This document shows, one piece after another, positions 32,124 through 41,686 of a stretch of DNA of 53,321 bases (position 1 is its first letter; each line of letters begins with the position of its first letter). Made by a program: the position numbers and the translations under genes. The notes below the pieces were generated by a model. That model ran no database searches and had not been told where the DNA came from. It saw only the letters and a program-made list of their open reading frames with translations. This DNA comes from Frigoribacterium sp. VKM Ac-2836 (GTDB taxonomy: Bacteria; Actinomycetota; Actinomycetes; Actinomycetales; Microbacteriaceae). The stretch lies in NCBI RefSeq assembly GCF_013248995.1, contig NZ_JABRPK010000003.1:1-53321 (forward strand). Reading direction: 5' to 3'.

Positions 32124-34984
32124 CGGCTCCTCAACGTGAAGGGCGTGTCCAGGACGGATTTGCGGCCGTCCGCTCCGAGCGCCACCAAGCGCATCACGTA
32201 GCTCCCGGGTGGCGCGACCGCGCCCGTCGCCGTCCGACCGTTCCACGTGGCGGTGCGCCTGCCTGCGTCGAAGTTCAGAGACGACGCGATGGTCCGGACC
32301 GCGGCACCACTCGAGTCGAAAATCTGGATCGTATAGGTCGCCCTGTCCCCGCCGCGCCAGACGACACCGACGAGGTCCCCCGCATAGGCGGGATCAGGGC
32401 TCGTCACTGCGGTCGACTCGATGGTCACCAGCCGGTCGGGGTTCAGCTGGACCCTCACCAGGTTGTTCGTGGGACCTTTCGCGACCTCGAGAGGCGTGAC
32501 CTGCGATCCGACACGCAGACCAGCTGTCGGGCTTTGGACGGGCACGTCCACGAGTCCGGACGACATCGAGTAGACCAGTTGCAGGTTCTTCCCCCGCCCA
32601 ATCGCCACCGCTCCGCGCGTGACGGTGCCCATGTGCGCGCTCAGGTCGTCGAAATACACCCGTCCGAACTGAACTCCGGTCGTCGGCCGGTACACGTACA
32701 GGGAGCTGACGGTCAGGGGGTAATCGACGACGCCGTCTCCTCCCCATCGATCGTAGTTCGGGTTGTTGCCGTCGAGGTAGAACGTCTGCCGTTGCCAGCC
32801 AGGGGCGCTCATTTGCCCTACCTTGGCCTGAAAGAACTCGCCCTTCGCGTCCTTGAGCTTCATGTAGATGGGCGCATTGCTGGCGTCGCCGTAAGCCCAG
32901 ACGGAGACAGCCGTCGGTCTACCGGACATCAGCTTGTCGGCGACGATCTCCAGACCTTGAGAACTGCCGGTGAAGCCGTAGTCCACTTGCATCGAACCTG
33001 TTCCGGAGTGCCCCGACGACGACGTTTGGATCATCGCGGAGCCGCCTCCGATCATGTTCACGCCGAGGCCCGTGGTCGTGTCGAGGCCGTTGACGATGTA
33101 ATTCAGCCCGTCCGCCGTGGGAGACATGGACCCGACTCCGACGGCGCCGTCAAGAGCTTGCCCGACCCTCGTCAGCGCGGCGAATGCCGGCTTCTGTCGG
33201 CCGCCCGTCTCGACGAGGCCGAAGTTGTCCAACTGGCTGCCGGAATTGCCGACCTCGACGAGCGAGAACCAGAATGCCCCCGCCACGCCGCGCGCGGACG
33301 CGTCCGTATATGCACGCTCGAGGTACTTGGCCTGGTCCACCTCGGATACACCAGTTGGGCACACGCCCGTACACGTTGACCAACCGAGCTCCGTCAACCA
33401 GACCTTGCGATTCGACAATCCGTTCCTAGCGAGGAAGGACTTGGCCCCCTCGATGTACACCGACGACGTCCCGTTCTCCGGTGTGCCGTCCGTGTAAGTG
33501 TGAATCGACAGGCCGTCGTAGGAATTGGCGGCCCCCGCCGCGTGGACCTTTGACATGTACGCATCGTCGAACCCGGCGAGTGAGCCGCCCAGCACGACGC
33601 TCGTCGGGTCGGCCTGCTTTATTGCCGCATACGCCGACGCAAGCAGTCGACCGTACGCCGTGCCATCGGCCTGCGGCTTCCAGTGTGCACTGGTGTTCGG
33701 TTCGTTCCAGACCTCCCACACGTGAACTTTGTCCTTGTACCGGTTCACAACGGTCTTCGCATAGGCCGCGAAGTCGGCGTTGTTCCGGGGCGGATAGAAG
33801 ACGCTGTCGGCATCCGCTGTGCCTGACGGTGCCGATGAGGCCCAACGAGCTGAGTAGACCAGCTTGCCGATGACCTCGACATTGCGCGCGGAGGCGAGCT
33901 CGACGGCTTGATCGAATTTGGCGAAGTCGAAGTACCCCTGACGGGGCTCGATCCGATTCCAGTCAAATTCCTCGCGAGCCTGGCGCACCGCGGCAGTCTC
34001 CATCAGTCTCGTCTGGGCGTCGACGGTCACCGGGTCGTCGAGTGTCGTAAGGAAGCTGTTGATCCCAACGATCGACCCGACGTCGTCGGGAGACTTTTCC
34101 GACACGCCCGTGACGTACGGGGTCCCCAGAATCCACGGTGCCTGGACCATGCCGTTGCGCGTCGTGTCGTAGAAGACGGACGCAAAGATGCTCCCTGACA
34201 AGGGCGTGCCTCCCGAGTCCTTTCCGTCCCACACGTAGCGCACGGCTCCGGGGGTCGCTGCGGAACCCGTCCACGACCGTTGGCGGCCCTGCAGATCCGC
34301 GATGGTCAGGGTGTAGTCGCCGGCGGTTCCGGCCTGGAACGAGAGCGTCGTCGACGCGTCCGCCTTCGCCGAGAAGACCTCGGCGGTGCTCTGGACCTGG
34401 GTCCAGCCCTCGTCCACGAACCGCAGGTTGTCGAGGTCCGCGAATCCGCTGGCCGGCTGGGTGCCGTTCCGGGCGACGTTGAGCCGGAAGAGGCTCACGG
34501 GCCCGTCGAGGACGCCGTTGTGGTTCCCGCCGGTCGACTGGTCCGGTCTCGTCCGCAGATCTAGGGTCACGGTGTGCCAGGACGCGTTGTTGAGGGTGTC
34601 GAGCCGATAGAGGAAAATTTCTCCGGTCGCGTCGCGGAGTCGAAGATAGACGGTGTTGTACGTGCCATCTCCCTTGACATCGACCTGCACGCTGGTCGGG
34701 ACGGTTGCGGTCACCGTCGGGGGAGTCTTCGAATAGCCGACCTCGGAGATGTTCCCCGCGGCGAACGAGTAGCCGAGCCGTAGGTAGCCCGAGCCGGCGG
34801 TCGGCCTGTCGGTCTTCGTATCGACCGTCGCCGCACCCAGCGTCGAGGTCCAGGTGCTGCCCGCGGACCCCTCGAAGGACTCCACCACAGTGGGCGCGGG
34901 CGCCGCGGCCGCGGGCTGAGCGACGAACAATCCCGCCGTCACGGCGATAGCCGCGGTCAGTGCGAGTGTCGACTTAATGGACAT
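32120..34984 (-). CDS. Secreted multidomain glycoside hydrolase (GH39/PslG-like clan A)
   Basis: 954 aa from ATG 34984, with GGGGGGAA just upstream. Signal peptide to about residue 28 (AQPAAAAPA). Order: a beta-sandwich binding module (about 32-190), an Ig/FlgD-like repeat (about 200-290), a TIM barrel (about 300-600) with acid/base Glu428 in VWEVWNEPN and nucleophile Glu532 in WLTELGWST, a second binding module (about 640-790), and a C-terminal FlgD-like domain. The barrel resembles GH39 and PslG, a hydrolase found inside a Pseudomonas exopolysaccharide locus. It probably trims or releases the polymer made here. No sorting signal is seen. Confidence 0.85.
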   Translation of the reverse strand: MSIKSTLALTAAIAVTAGLFVAQPAAAAPAPTVVESFEGSAGSTWTSTLGAATVDTKTDRPTAGSGYLRLGYSFAAGNISEVGYSKTPPTVTATVPTSVQVDVKGDGTYNTVYLRLRDATGEIFLYRLDTLNNASWHTVTLDLRTRPDQSTGGNHNGVLDGPVSLFRLNVARNGTQPASGFADLDNLRFVDEGWTQVQSTAEVFSAKADASTTLSFQAGTAGDYTLTIADLQGRQRSWTGSAATPGAVRYVWDGKDSGGTPLSGSIFASVFYDTTRNGMVQAPWILGTPYVTGVSEKSPDDVGSIVGINSFLTTLDDPVTVDAQTRLMETAAVRQAREEFDWNRIEPRQGYFDFAKFDQAVELASARNVEVIGKLVYSARWASSAPSGTADADSVFYPPRNNADFAAYAKTVVNRYKDKVHVWEVWNEPNTSAHWKPQADGTAYGRLLASAYAAIKQADPTSVVLGGSLAGFDDAYMSKVHAAGAANSYDGLSIHTYTDGTPENGTSSVYIEGAKSFLARNGLSNRKVWLTELGWSTCTGVCPTGVSEVDQAKYLERAYTDASARGVAGAFWFSLVEVGNSGSQLDNFGLVETGGRQKPAFAALTRVGQALDGAVGVGSMSPTADGLNYIVNGLDTTTGLGVNMIGGGSAMIQTSSSGHSGTGSMQVDYGFTGSSQGLEIVADKLMSGRPTAVSVWAYGDASNAPIYMKLKDAKGEFFQAKVGQMSAPGWQRQTFYLDGNNPNYDRWGGDGVVDYPLTVSSLYVYRPTTGVQFGRVYFDDLSAHMGTVTRGAVAIGRGKNLQLVYSMSSGLVDVPVQSPTAGLRVGSQVTPLEVAKGPTNNLVRVQLNPDRLVTIESTAVTSPDPAYAGDLVGVVWRGGDRATYTIQIFDSSGAAVRTIASSLNFDAGRRTATWNGRTATGAVAPPGSYVMRLVALGADGRKSVLDTPFTLRSR

Positions 34985-35067
34985 CGTTCCCCCCGGGGCT
35001 GCCTCGTCACGGAGAATGGCGGGCGCAAGGCCGACCTTAAGGCAGGTGTCGGCGGTCTCCAAGACCC

Positions 35068-36303
35068 CTAATGGGGCTGACGAGAGATATTGGTGGTCAC
35101 GTGCCCGTTGACAATCGCCTGGAGGGCATCGTCGAAGGCCTCGGAACTGTACGTTGAATGAGCCCAGGCGAAAGCCGCTGCTGCCTTCTGGTGCGTGTCT
35201 GGGGCGGTGAGGGCCGTGAGGACGGCCTCCGCGAAGTCCTCAGCGTCCTTCGTGACGGCGAACACGTGCGAGCCGTCGCCGACTCCCTCGGCGCCAACCG
35301 GTGTCGCTATCAGGGGCAGCCCCCAGAGCATCGCGATGATCGACTTAAACTTGACCCCACCCCCATGGAGCAGAGGCGCGACCGCAACCTGGGCGTCTGC
35401 GTAATACGGTGCGAGGGAGTCGACGTAGTCGGTGACCTCGATGTGGGCATCGGGGCGGGCGGCAGCCCGTCGTAGGAAATCGGATGGGCTCGAGCCGGCC
35501 AGGACGAGCGTCGCCGACGGTCGGGCTCTGAGTACGATCGGCCACACGTACTCGAGGAGCCATCGAGCCGCTTCGTCGTTCTCCTGCCGGTGGAAGGCTG
35601 CTGCGAAGAGCACGCGGCCGCTGGCGGGACGCGGTTCGAACCGGCTCGGCATGGTGTCGTCCGCGAGCGCCGGAGGCAGTGTGTGTACGGTGACAGTGGG
35701 GACCGTCGAGCGAGCCAGTTCCGCATCCTTCTCGCTGAACGTCACGACGGTGCCGATCTCGGCGAAGAATCTTTTCTCACCCCGCGACCAGATGACTGCC
35801 TGCGCGAATCCGAGCACTCGCCGGATGAGAGACGTCTCGTCTCGCCAGCGTCGACCGAGCTTCTGCGCAAGGACGTCGTGCGCGACGATCTGCTGGGGGG
35901 TGGTAGGCGCGCTTCGCCGGACGAAACGGCTCAAGCGTCCTGTCTCGGACCACTGCAACTCGACGAGGTCAGCCTCGCGGAGCAAGGCCCGGACCGAGGG
36001 GTCGCGCCGGAGGTTGTGCTCGAAATCAAGTCCCAAGGTCGGCCCCGACAACAGGTTAACGAGACCTCTGATCGGTGCAGCAGGTCGACTCAGCCACGCA
36101 GCACTCCGCGGCACCAGCACCACGGTGTGGGCAGCGTGCTCGTTCTTGTCGAGCGCGGCATCATTGGCGGCGGTCTTCGGCGTCACCAGCGAGATTGTGT
36201 GATTCTTGCTCAGCGATAAGATGTGACGGCGTATTGCTTCGCCTCCTGCGTGATCGATGCCGTCGTGGGGGACGAACGGAGCGATGACGACTATGTGGGC
36301 CAT
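35068..36303 (-). CDS. GT4-type glycosyltransferase
   Basis: 411 aa, MAHIVVIAPFVPHDGIDHAGG at the N-terminus. The C-terminal half has VLFAAAFHRQENDEAARWLLEYVWP, VTDYVDSLAPYYADAQVAVAPLLHGGGVKFKSI and GLPLIATPVGAEGV. The GGGxKxKxxEAM region common in this subgroup reads GGGVKFKSIIAML, so the second Glu of the E-x7-E motif is missing. It is cotranscribed with the downstream hydrolase (83-bp gap) and divergent from the polymerase gene. Confidence 0.85.
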   Translation of the reverse strand: MAHIVVIAPFVPHDGIDHAGGEAIRRHILSLSKNHTISLVTPKTAANDAALDKNEHAAHTVVLVPRSAAWLSRPAAPIRGLVNLLSGPTLGLDFEHNLRRDPSVRALLREADLVELQWSETGRLSRFVRRSAPTTPQQIVAHDVLAQKLGRRWRDETSLIRRVLGFAQAVIWSRGEKRFFAEIGTVVTFSEKDAELARSTVPTVTVHTLPPALADDTMPSRFEPRPASGRVLFAAAFHRQENDEAARWLLEYVWPIVLRARPSATLVLAGSSPSDFLRRAAARPDAHIEVTDYVDSLAPYYADAQVAVAPLLHGGGVKFKSIIAMLWGLPLIATPVGAEGVGDGSHVFAVTKDAEDFAEAVLTALTAPDTHQKAAAAFAWAHSTYSSEAFDDALQAIVNGHVTTNISRQPH

Positions 36304-36350
36304 GAGAAAACAGCTTTCTTCTTGGTGAGCTGACGAGAGAGGGCCTCTTC

Positions 36351-37766
36351 ATGAACCGTGGGAACCTGCTCCTCATCGGTGGGGCGTGCGTCCTGGCAGC
36401 CGGTGTCACGTTGGCGGTCACAGCGAGTCCGCTGATCGCGACGGGGCTGGCGATCATCCTCTGTCTTGCCATAGCACTCATGAAGTATCCCTGGATGGGC
36501 ATCGCCTTCTTAGCCGTGTATCTGCCCTTCAACGGGGTGGTCAGCAGTCTATTGGTGAAACTGGGTCAGGCTCAGTTCGCGACGGTGTTCGGCGCAGCCA
36601 AGGACGGCGTCCTGATCCTCCTGTTCGTCCTCGTCGTGTTCAGCCCTCGGATAGCTCGGGTTCGACCGGAGCTATTCATCATCGTTCTTACGATCGTGGG
36701 CTTGGGTGCCGTATCGGGAATCGGGTCCTCAAACGTGGAGCAGGCGGCTTACGGCTGGCGGAACGACTTCCTGCCGCTCCTTCTGATCATCATCGTGCCG
36801 GCTGTGCTCGATCGGGTCAACGCGTCTCGCATCTCCACTGTCGTCGTCGTCGCAGGCCAAGGCGCCGGAATAGTGGCGATCGCGACCTGGAGTCGCGGCA
36901 TCGAGTGGCTCTACGTCCTCGGACGTCTTCCCGTCCCCGAGGGGGAGCGCTTCCCCAGCTCGCTCTTCAGCGCGAACAGCATCGAGCCACGTGCCTTCAG
37001 CCCGTTCTCGGCACCAAATGAGATGGCTGTCGGGTTCCTTATCATCATGTCGTTCATCTGGATGATGGGTGACCGGAAGTTCGGCACGCGCATCGCCCTC
37101 AGCGTCCTCCCTGTCGTCGCGATAGTGTTGTCGGAGTCGCGAAGCGGCCTGCTCGGTCTGGCGTGCCTGGCGGTTGTCGTCGTCTGCCTGAAGCTGCGGG
37201 ACATTCGGCCCGGTGTGGCTCTCGCTTTCGCCAGCATCTCGGGGGTCGCTATCGGGCTCACCGCTCTCGCCTATGTGAACGTCCGCATCGAGACCGGCAA
37301 CGATCCCTCCATTGGAGGCCACGCTGCGAGTCTGAGGGAGTCTCTCCAGCTGCTCGTCCAACACCCGCTGGGAATCGGCCTCGGCCAGGTCGGGCCTCGA
37401 GCCTTGCGTTACGACGACAATCCGGTGCTGGTGGAGAGCTTCCTCCTGCTCTTGGCCCTCGAGTCCGGTCCTCTCGTCCTGGTGCTCTACCTGGCCCTCG
37501 CCGGACGCATCGTCTCTCTCGCGGTGAAGGAGCCCAGGGCAGGGGCGGCTCACCTCGGTCTCGTTGCCATCGCCGCATCTCTCGTTAGCCAGATCGTCCT
37601 CCCGACCATGCAGGACGGGGCAGTCAGCTATCTCCTGTGGATCGCTGTCGGGATCGGTCTGCTGCACGGTCAGAAGCGCCCTGGTGCGGGAGAGACGGAC
37701 GGGGTGACGTCGTCCGGCGACGCCGCCTTCTCGCGCCCGGAGAGCGTTCTCGTCGGGAGGCGCTAG
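36351..37766 (+). CDS. Wzy-like polymerase / O-antigen-ligase domain protein
   Basis: 471 aa with about eleven or twelve helices. A larger extracytoplasmic loop near the middle holds FSPFSAPNEMAVG, followed by VLSESRSGLLGL and VQHPLGIGLGQVGPR, the segments typical of Wzy/WaaL proteins (conserved Arg and His). It should polymerise repeat units at the outer face of the membrane. It is the last intact plus-strand gene of this part of the locus and ends in the single GGAGGCGC octamer I found in 23.2-38.5 kb. Confidence 0.85.
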   Translation: MNRGNLLLIGGACVLAAGVTLAVTASPLIATGLAIILCLAIALMKYPWMGIAFLAVYLPFNGVVSSLLVKLGQAQFATVFGAAKDGVLILLFVLVVFSPRIARVRPELFIIVLTIVGLGAVSGIGSSNVEQAAYGWRNDFLPLLLIIIVPAVLDRVNASRISTVVVVAGQGAGIVAIATWSRGIEWLYVLGRLPVPEGERFPSSLFSANSIEPRAFSPFSAPNEMAVGFLIIMSFIWMMGDRKFGTRIALSVLPVVAIVLSESRSGLLGLACLAVVVVCLKLRDIRPGVALAFASISGVAIGLTALAYVNVRIETGNDPSIGGHAASLRESLQLLVQHPLGIGLGQVGPRALRYDDNPVLVESFLLLLALESGPLVLVLYLALAGRIVSLAVKEPRAGAAHLGLVAIAASLVSQIVLPTMQDGAVSYLLWIAVGIGLLHGQKRPGAGETDGVTSSGDAAFSRPESVLVGRR

Positions 37767-37767
37767 A

Positions 37768-38180
37768 TCAGCCGCAGGGTGGACGCGAATCGGGGTCTTC
37801 GGTGCTGTCGTCGGGCCCAGGGAGATCGTGCTTAACGCGAGCAGCCAATGCCGTCAGGGCCGCTTCGTCGCCGCTGAGCCCCACCGGCCACGGGTACTGA
37901 CTGGGACGCAGCACGCGTCGCAGCCGCCTCGGCCTTGGTCTCTTTGGACACGATGCCTGCCAGCACGTCTCCGGCGGCTACGGTATGTCGCCGACTCGCG
38001 GCTCGGCCAATAATCCTTCTCGCCGAAGATCTCGCTGTGTGCACCGTGCCGCGGGCCACGATCGGCGTGCCGCGCATCATGCCCCGAACCAGCGGGGCAT
38101 TGGTTCCACCGGCGCTGTGGCCTGAGAAGAAGGTGCTGGCGTGCGGCCACAACGAGAACAGGGGCGTGGCGCCGCTCAAG
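37768..38180 (-). pseudogene. Decayed glycosyltransferase (GT4, rhamnosyltransferase-like C-terminal half)
   Basis: Minus-strand fragments in different frames. HASTFFSGHSAGGTNAPLVR then GMMRGTPIVARGTV match the HGHSVGGTNPSLxEAMAxGxPVIAxD region of DUF1972-associated GT4 enzymes. HSEIFGEKDYWP continues in another frame, GDVLAGIVSKETKAEAAATR in the first again, and YPWPVGLSGDEAALTALAAR ends at a stop at 37768. At least two frameshifts and no N-terminal half. 38181-38425 shows no gene I can support. Confidence 0.6.
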
Positions 38181-38425
38181 TAACCAAGCCGGAGCTGGAC
38201 AGGACGGCGACGCGCTGATCGAGCTCTCGACCGAAGCCGCCTCGATGAGCTCGCGCACAGTGTTCTCGTTCACGAATCAGGCCACGATGAGGTGATGGCC
38301 ACCGTGGGTCAGGCCGGGTTCGAGCGGCAGGTCCGAGGCCTCGTCGCCCCGTAGGGATGAAGGCTCCGCCTCGGCCGAAGCGCAGGGCAGGGCAGGTCGA
38401 GCAAGGCGCGCGGGCGGGCGGGCGG

Positions 38426-40702
38426 CTACTTCTTCTTGCGGGGGGCGGTTCCGGTGGAGTTGCGGGCGGCCGAGCGGGCCTTGCGGGCGGCGGCACCGCC
38501 TCCGCGGTTGCCGGTCGCCGAACCAGGCGCACGCGGGGTCTGCTTCGGTCCGGGTTTCGTGACGTCCTGGGTCGGCTGGACGTCCAGACCTCGCTGCACC
38601 GCGCCTCCTTCGACCGCCGCGCCGGCACGGCCGTCGGGGCCCGCGTCGGCACCGAGGGCACCCCCGGCGGCACCCGACCGACGACCCGCCGGCTCGAGCA
38701 CGCGGCGCGGCACCGGGCGAGGGCGAATCGGCTCACCCCGACGGTCCTGGCCGGGGATCGGCCGCGAGCGACGCCCGTAGAGCACCTCGGACGAGTCGAG
38801 CAGCCACGGCACGAGCGAGATCGTGACTCCGTGCACGAGCATCAGCTTCTGGCGGATACGACGGCTCTTGTGGTTGTGCAGCGCGGCCTCCCACCAGTGG
38901 CCGACGATGTAGATCGGCGTGTAGACCGTCACGACCTCACTGCCGTGCTCGTCGCGGTGGGCCTTGATGTACTTGATCAACGGCATGCTGATGTCGCGGT
39001 ACGGCGAGGCGACGATCCGCAGGGGCACCTCGATGTCCTGCTCGGCCCACTGGCGTTGCAACAGCGCCGTGGCCTCGTCGTCGATGCCGACGTGGATCGC
39101 CTCGAGCGACTCGTGGCGCGCCGCGATGGCGTAGTCGAGCGCCTTGAGCACGGGCTTCTGCATGGTTCCGACCAACACGATCGCGTGGTCGCCGTGCGAG
39201 CCGAACTGCGTCGTGGCGTCGGGTTCGATCTCGACCAGGACGTCGCGGTAGTACCGGTTCACACCGAGCATCAGCACGAAGAGGATCGGCATGATGACGA
39301 ACACCAGCCAGGCCCCGTGGGTGAACTTCGTCACCGTGACGACGATCAACACCGATGCCGTCAAGAGGGCACCGAACGCGTTGATGCCCCGGGCGCGGTA
39401 GACGGCCCCCCGGTCGGCGCAGCCCTCGCGCAGCATCCGGGTCCAGTGGACGACCATGCCCGTCTGGCCGAGCGTGAACGACACGAAGACGCCGATGATG
39501 TACAGCTGAATCAGGCCCGTGACGCTGGCCTGGTAGACGAGCAGGATGGCGCAGGCCACCAATGCCAGCACGATGACGCCGTTCGAGTAGATCAGGCGGT
39601 CACCACGCGTGTTGAGCGCCTTGGGGGCGTACTGGTCGCGGGCCAGGATCGAGCCGAGCAGCGGGAACCCGTTGAAGGCCGTGTTGGCCGCCAGCAGCAG
39701 CACGGCAGCAGTGCAGGCCTGGATCACGTAGAACGGGATGCCGAACAACGCGCCCCCGAAGACCGCGCTGGCGATCTGCGCGATCAGGCTGCGCTGGGGC
39801 GTCGTGGCACAGTCGACGAAACCCTGCAGGTCGCAGGCGTCCTCGGCGTAGTGCACCTTCGCGATCAGCGCGACGGCGACCAGACCGGCGAACAGGACGA
39901 TGGCGATGCTGCCCATCAACACGAGCGTCTTCTGGGCGTTCTGCACCTTGGGGCGGCGGAAGGCGGGCACGCCGTTGGCGATCGCCTCGACACCGGTCAG
40001 CGCCGAGCAGCCGCTGGAGAACGCGCGCAGCAGCAGCAGCACGAACGCGGCCTGCGTGAGCTGGTCCGCCTGCACCGTGTAATCGGCGCTCTCGGCGACG
40101 GGCGGGTCGCCGAGGGCCGTGCGCACCAGGGCGATGACGATCATGACGAACACGCTCGACACGAAGAGGTAGGTCGGGAGCGCGAACGCCTTGCTCGACT
40201 CGCGCACGCCCCGCAGGTTGACGGCCGCCAGCAGGACGACGAAGACGATCGCGAGCTCGACGCGGACCGGAGCCAGCTCGGGCACGGCCGAGATGATGTT
40301 GTCGACGCCGGAGGCGACCGACACGGCCACCGTCATGACGTAGTCGACGAGCAGTGCCGAGGCGACCACGAGGCCGGCCTTCTCGCCGAGGTTCTTGTGG
40401 GCGACCTCGTAGTCGCCGCCGCCCGACGGGTACGCCTTGATCAGCTGTCGGTACGAGGCGACGACGACCAGCAGCAGGACGACCACCGCGACCGCGACCC
40501 ACGGCGCGAGGGTGAGGAACCCGAGGCCGCCGATCAGCAGGATCATCAACAGCTCTTGCGGGGCGTAGGCAACGGAGCTCAGCGGGTCGCTGGCGAAGAT
40601 CGGCAGGGCCAGGTGCTTCGGCAGCAGTTGTCCTTCGAGCTTCTCGGAGGGCAGGGGTTCACCGATGAGCCAACGCTTCGGCGACCGGGTGTCGTTGGTC
40701 AC
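38426..40702 (-). CDS. APC-superfamily transporter, KimA/YdaO-like (probable potassium importer)
   Basis: About 758 aa from GTG 40702 (VTNDTRSPKRW); an upstream GTG at 40744 is possible. The core RWLIGEPLPSEKLEGQ, ALPIFASDPLSSVAYAPQEL, YRQLIKAYPSGGGDYEV and LLVDYVMTVAVSVASGVD matches Bacillus KimA (YdaO), a high-affinity potassium importer regulated by c-di-AMP. About twelve helices are followed by a cytoplasmic regulatory domain and a basic Lys/Arg-rich tail. In Bacillus its gene is under a c-di-AMP riboswitch; I see no such leader here (275-bp upstream gap). Confidence 0.82.
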   Translation of the reverse strand: MTNDTRSPKRWLIGEPLPSEKLEGQLLPKHLALPIFASDPLSSVAYAPQELLMILLIGGLGFLTLAPWVAVAVVVLLLVVVASYRQLIKAYPSGGGDYEVAHKNLGEKAGLVVASALLVDYVMTVAVSVASGVDNIISAVPELAPVRVELAIVFVVLLAAVNLRGVRESSKAFALPTYLFVSSVFVMIVIALVRTALGDPPVAESADYTVQADQLTQAAFVLLLLRAFSSGCSALTGVEAIANGVPAFRRPKVQNAQKTLVLMGSIAIVLFAGLVAVALIAKVHYAEDACDLQGFVDCATTPQRSLIAQIASAVFGGALFGIPFYVIQACTAAVLLLAANTAFNGFPLLGSILARDQYAPKALNTRGDRLIYSNGVIVLALVACAILLVYQASVTGLIQLYIIGVFVSFTLGQTGMVVHWTRMLREGCADRGAVYRARGINAFGALLTASVLIVVTVTKFTHGAWLVFVIMPILFVLMLGVNRYYRDVLVEIEPDATTQFGSHGDHAIVLVGTMQKPVLKALDYAIAARHESLEAIHVGIDDEATALLQRQWAEQDIEVPLRIVASPYRDISMPLIKYIKAHRDEHGSEVVTVYTPIYIVGHWWEAALHNHKSRRIRQKLMLVHGVTISLVPWLLDSSEVLYGRRSRPIPGQDRRGEPIRPRPVPRRVLEPAGRRSGAAGGALGADAGPDGRAGAAVEGGAVQRGLDVQPTQDVTKPGPKQTPRAPGSATGNRGGGAAARKARSAARNSTGTAPRKKK

Positions 40703-40977
40703 GAGCGGCGACTCTACTCCCGTGCGAGGGCCTGTCAACTTCACTCGTGAGCCGTTTATTCCCGGTCAGATCGGGTTCGTCCGAACTGTTTCGTACCGGT
40801 GGGCGATCGATCAGGCCACGTGCGCCTCAGCGGACTGCAGGGGCGTCACCGCTAACGTGGCCGAATGCCGTCCAGTCTTGTACCCTTCGACCCCCCGAGG
40901 AGGCGCGCGGCCAAACCCGAGGACCTCTCGCGAGAGTCGCTGCTCGCGGCGGCAGTCATGGGGTCGGACGTCGTCTT

Positions 40978-41472
40978 GTGACGATTCGTCGGGTTCGCCG
41001 GGCCCGTGCCACCCTGGGCAGCCGCCTCACGGCCACGGCGATGCTGATGGTGTACGGCGCGGTCGTGGCCGCCATCGCGTACTGGCCGACGCCGGTCGAC
41101 AGTGGTCTGCGCGCCAGCATCGGTCGTGCGCTCGCCGCCCTGCACCGTCGGGGACTGCCCGGCTGGTTCGACTACGCCCAGCTCGAATGGTGGGCGAACG
41201 TCGCGTTCTTCGCGCCTATCGGCCTGCTGGTCGTGCTGTTAATCGGCGGGCACCGGTGGTGGGTCGCGACGCTCGTGGGAGGGACGGTCAGCGTGGCGAT
41301 CGAGGTCGGGCAGCACATCTTCCTGCCGATGCGCTACGCGACCGTGGACGACGTCGTCGCGAACACGCTCGGGGCGGCCGTCGGGGCGTTGGTCGGACTC
41401 GTGATGCTGGCGGTCGTGCATCACCGGAGGCGCGCGAGAGGCCGTCGGACGGTGCGGCGCCTCGAGGTGTGA
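40978..41472 (+). CDS. VanZ-like membrane protein
   Basis: 164 aa from GTG 40978; the longer frame upstream is not protein-like. It has four or five helices with the VanZ pattern: WWANVAFFAPIGLLVVLL, then a conserved acidic SVAIEVGQHIFLPMRYATVDDVVANTLGAAVG. VanZ proteins influence glycopeptide sensitivity and cell-envelope processes, with no defined enzymatic step. Whether it belongs to the polysaccharide locus is unclear. Confidence 0.85.
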   Translation: MTIRRVRRARATLGSRLTATAMLMVYGAVVAAIAYWPTPVDSGLRASIGRALAALHRRGLPGWFDYAQLEWWANVAFFAPIGLLVVLLIGGHRWWVATLVGGTVSVAIEVGQHIFLPMRYATVDDVVANTLGAAVGALVGLVMLAVVHHRRRARGRRTVRRLEV

Positions 41473-41579
41473 GCAGACGTGGGGTCGGAGGGGGCGACGG
41501 GCCCTTCGTTGCAGGGCCTCCTTCGGGCCCGCACCATGCCCTGCCGCGTCCTTCTCGCCCCTACGTCGGCGTGTTCATA

Positions 41580-41588
41580 TGCAAGTAT
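41580..41588 (+). promoter_or_regulatory. TGCAAGTAT element shared with the wzc upstream region
   Basis: Same nonamer as at 24815-24823, both inside an AT(G/A)TGCAAGTAT context and about 100-120 bp before a wzc-like start. Further similarity lies directly before both starts (GGxGCCxTCCxGGGGG at about 41660 and 24906). Probably an inherited promoter or operator. Confidence 0.45.
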
Positions 41589-41686
41589 GAGAGAACGCGT
41601 GAAGTGAGGATTTGTCGTCGAAGGCTCGAGTAGCCGAAGAGTCCTTTCTTCGCGGAGCCGTCCTGGGGGCACTATCCAATGAGCAC

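Noticed and set aside
38357-40750. A 797-codon open frame on the plus strand
   Set aside because: Complementary shadow of the KimA-like transporter; low-complexity Arg/Asp/His/Gly composition and no motifs.
40703-40977. c-di-AMP (ydaO) riboswitch upstream of the KimA-like gene
   Set aside because: Looked for because Bacillus ydaO has one. The gap shows none of the conserved riboswitch core that I could recognise.
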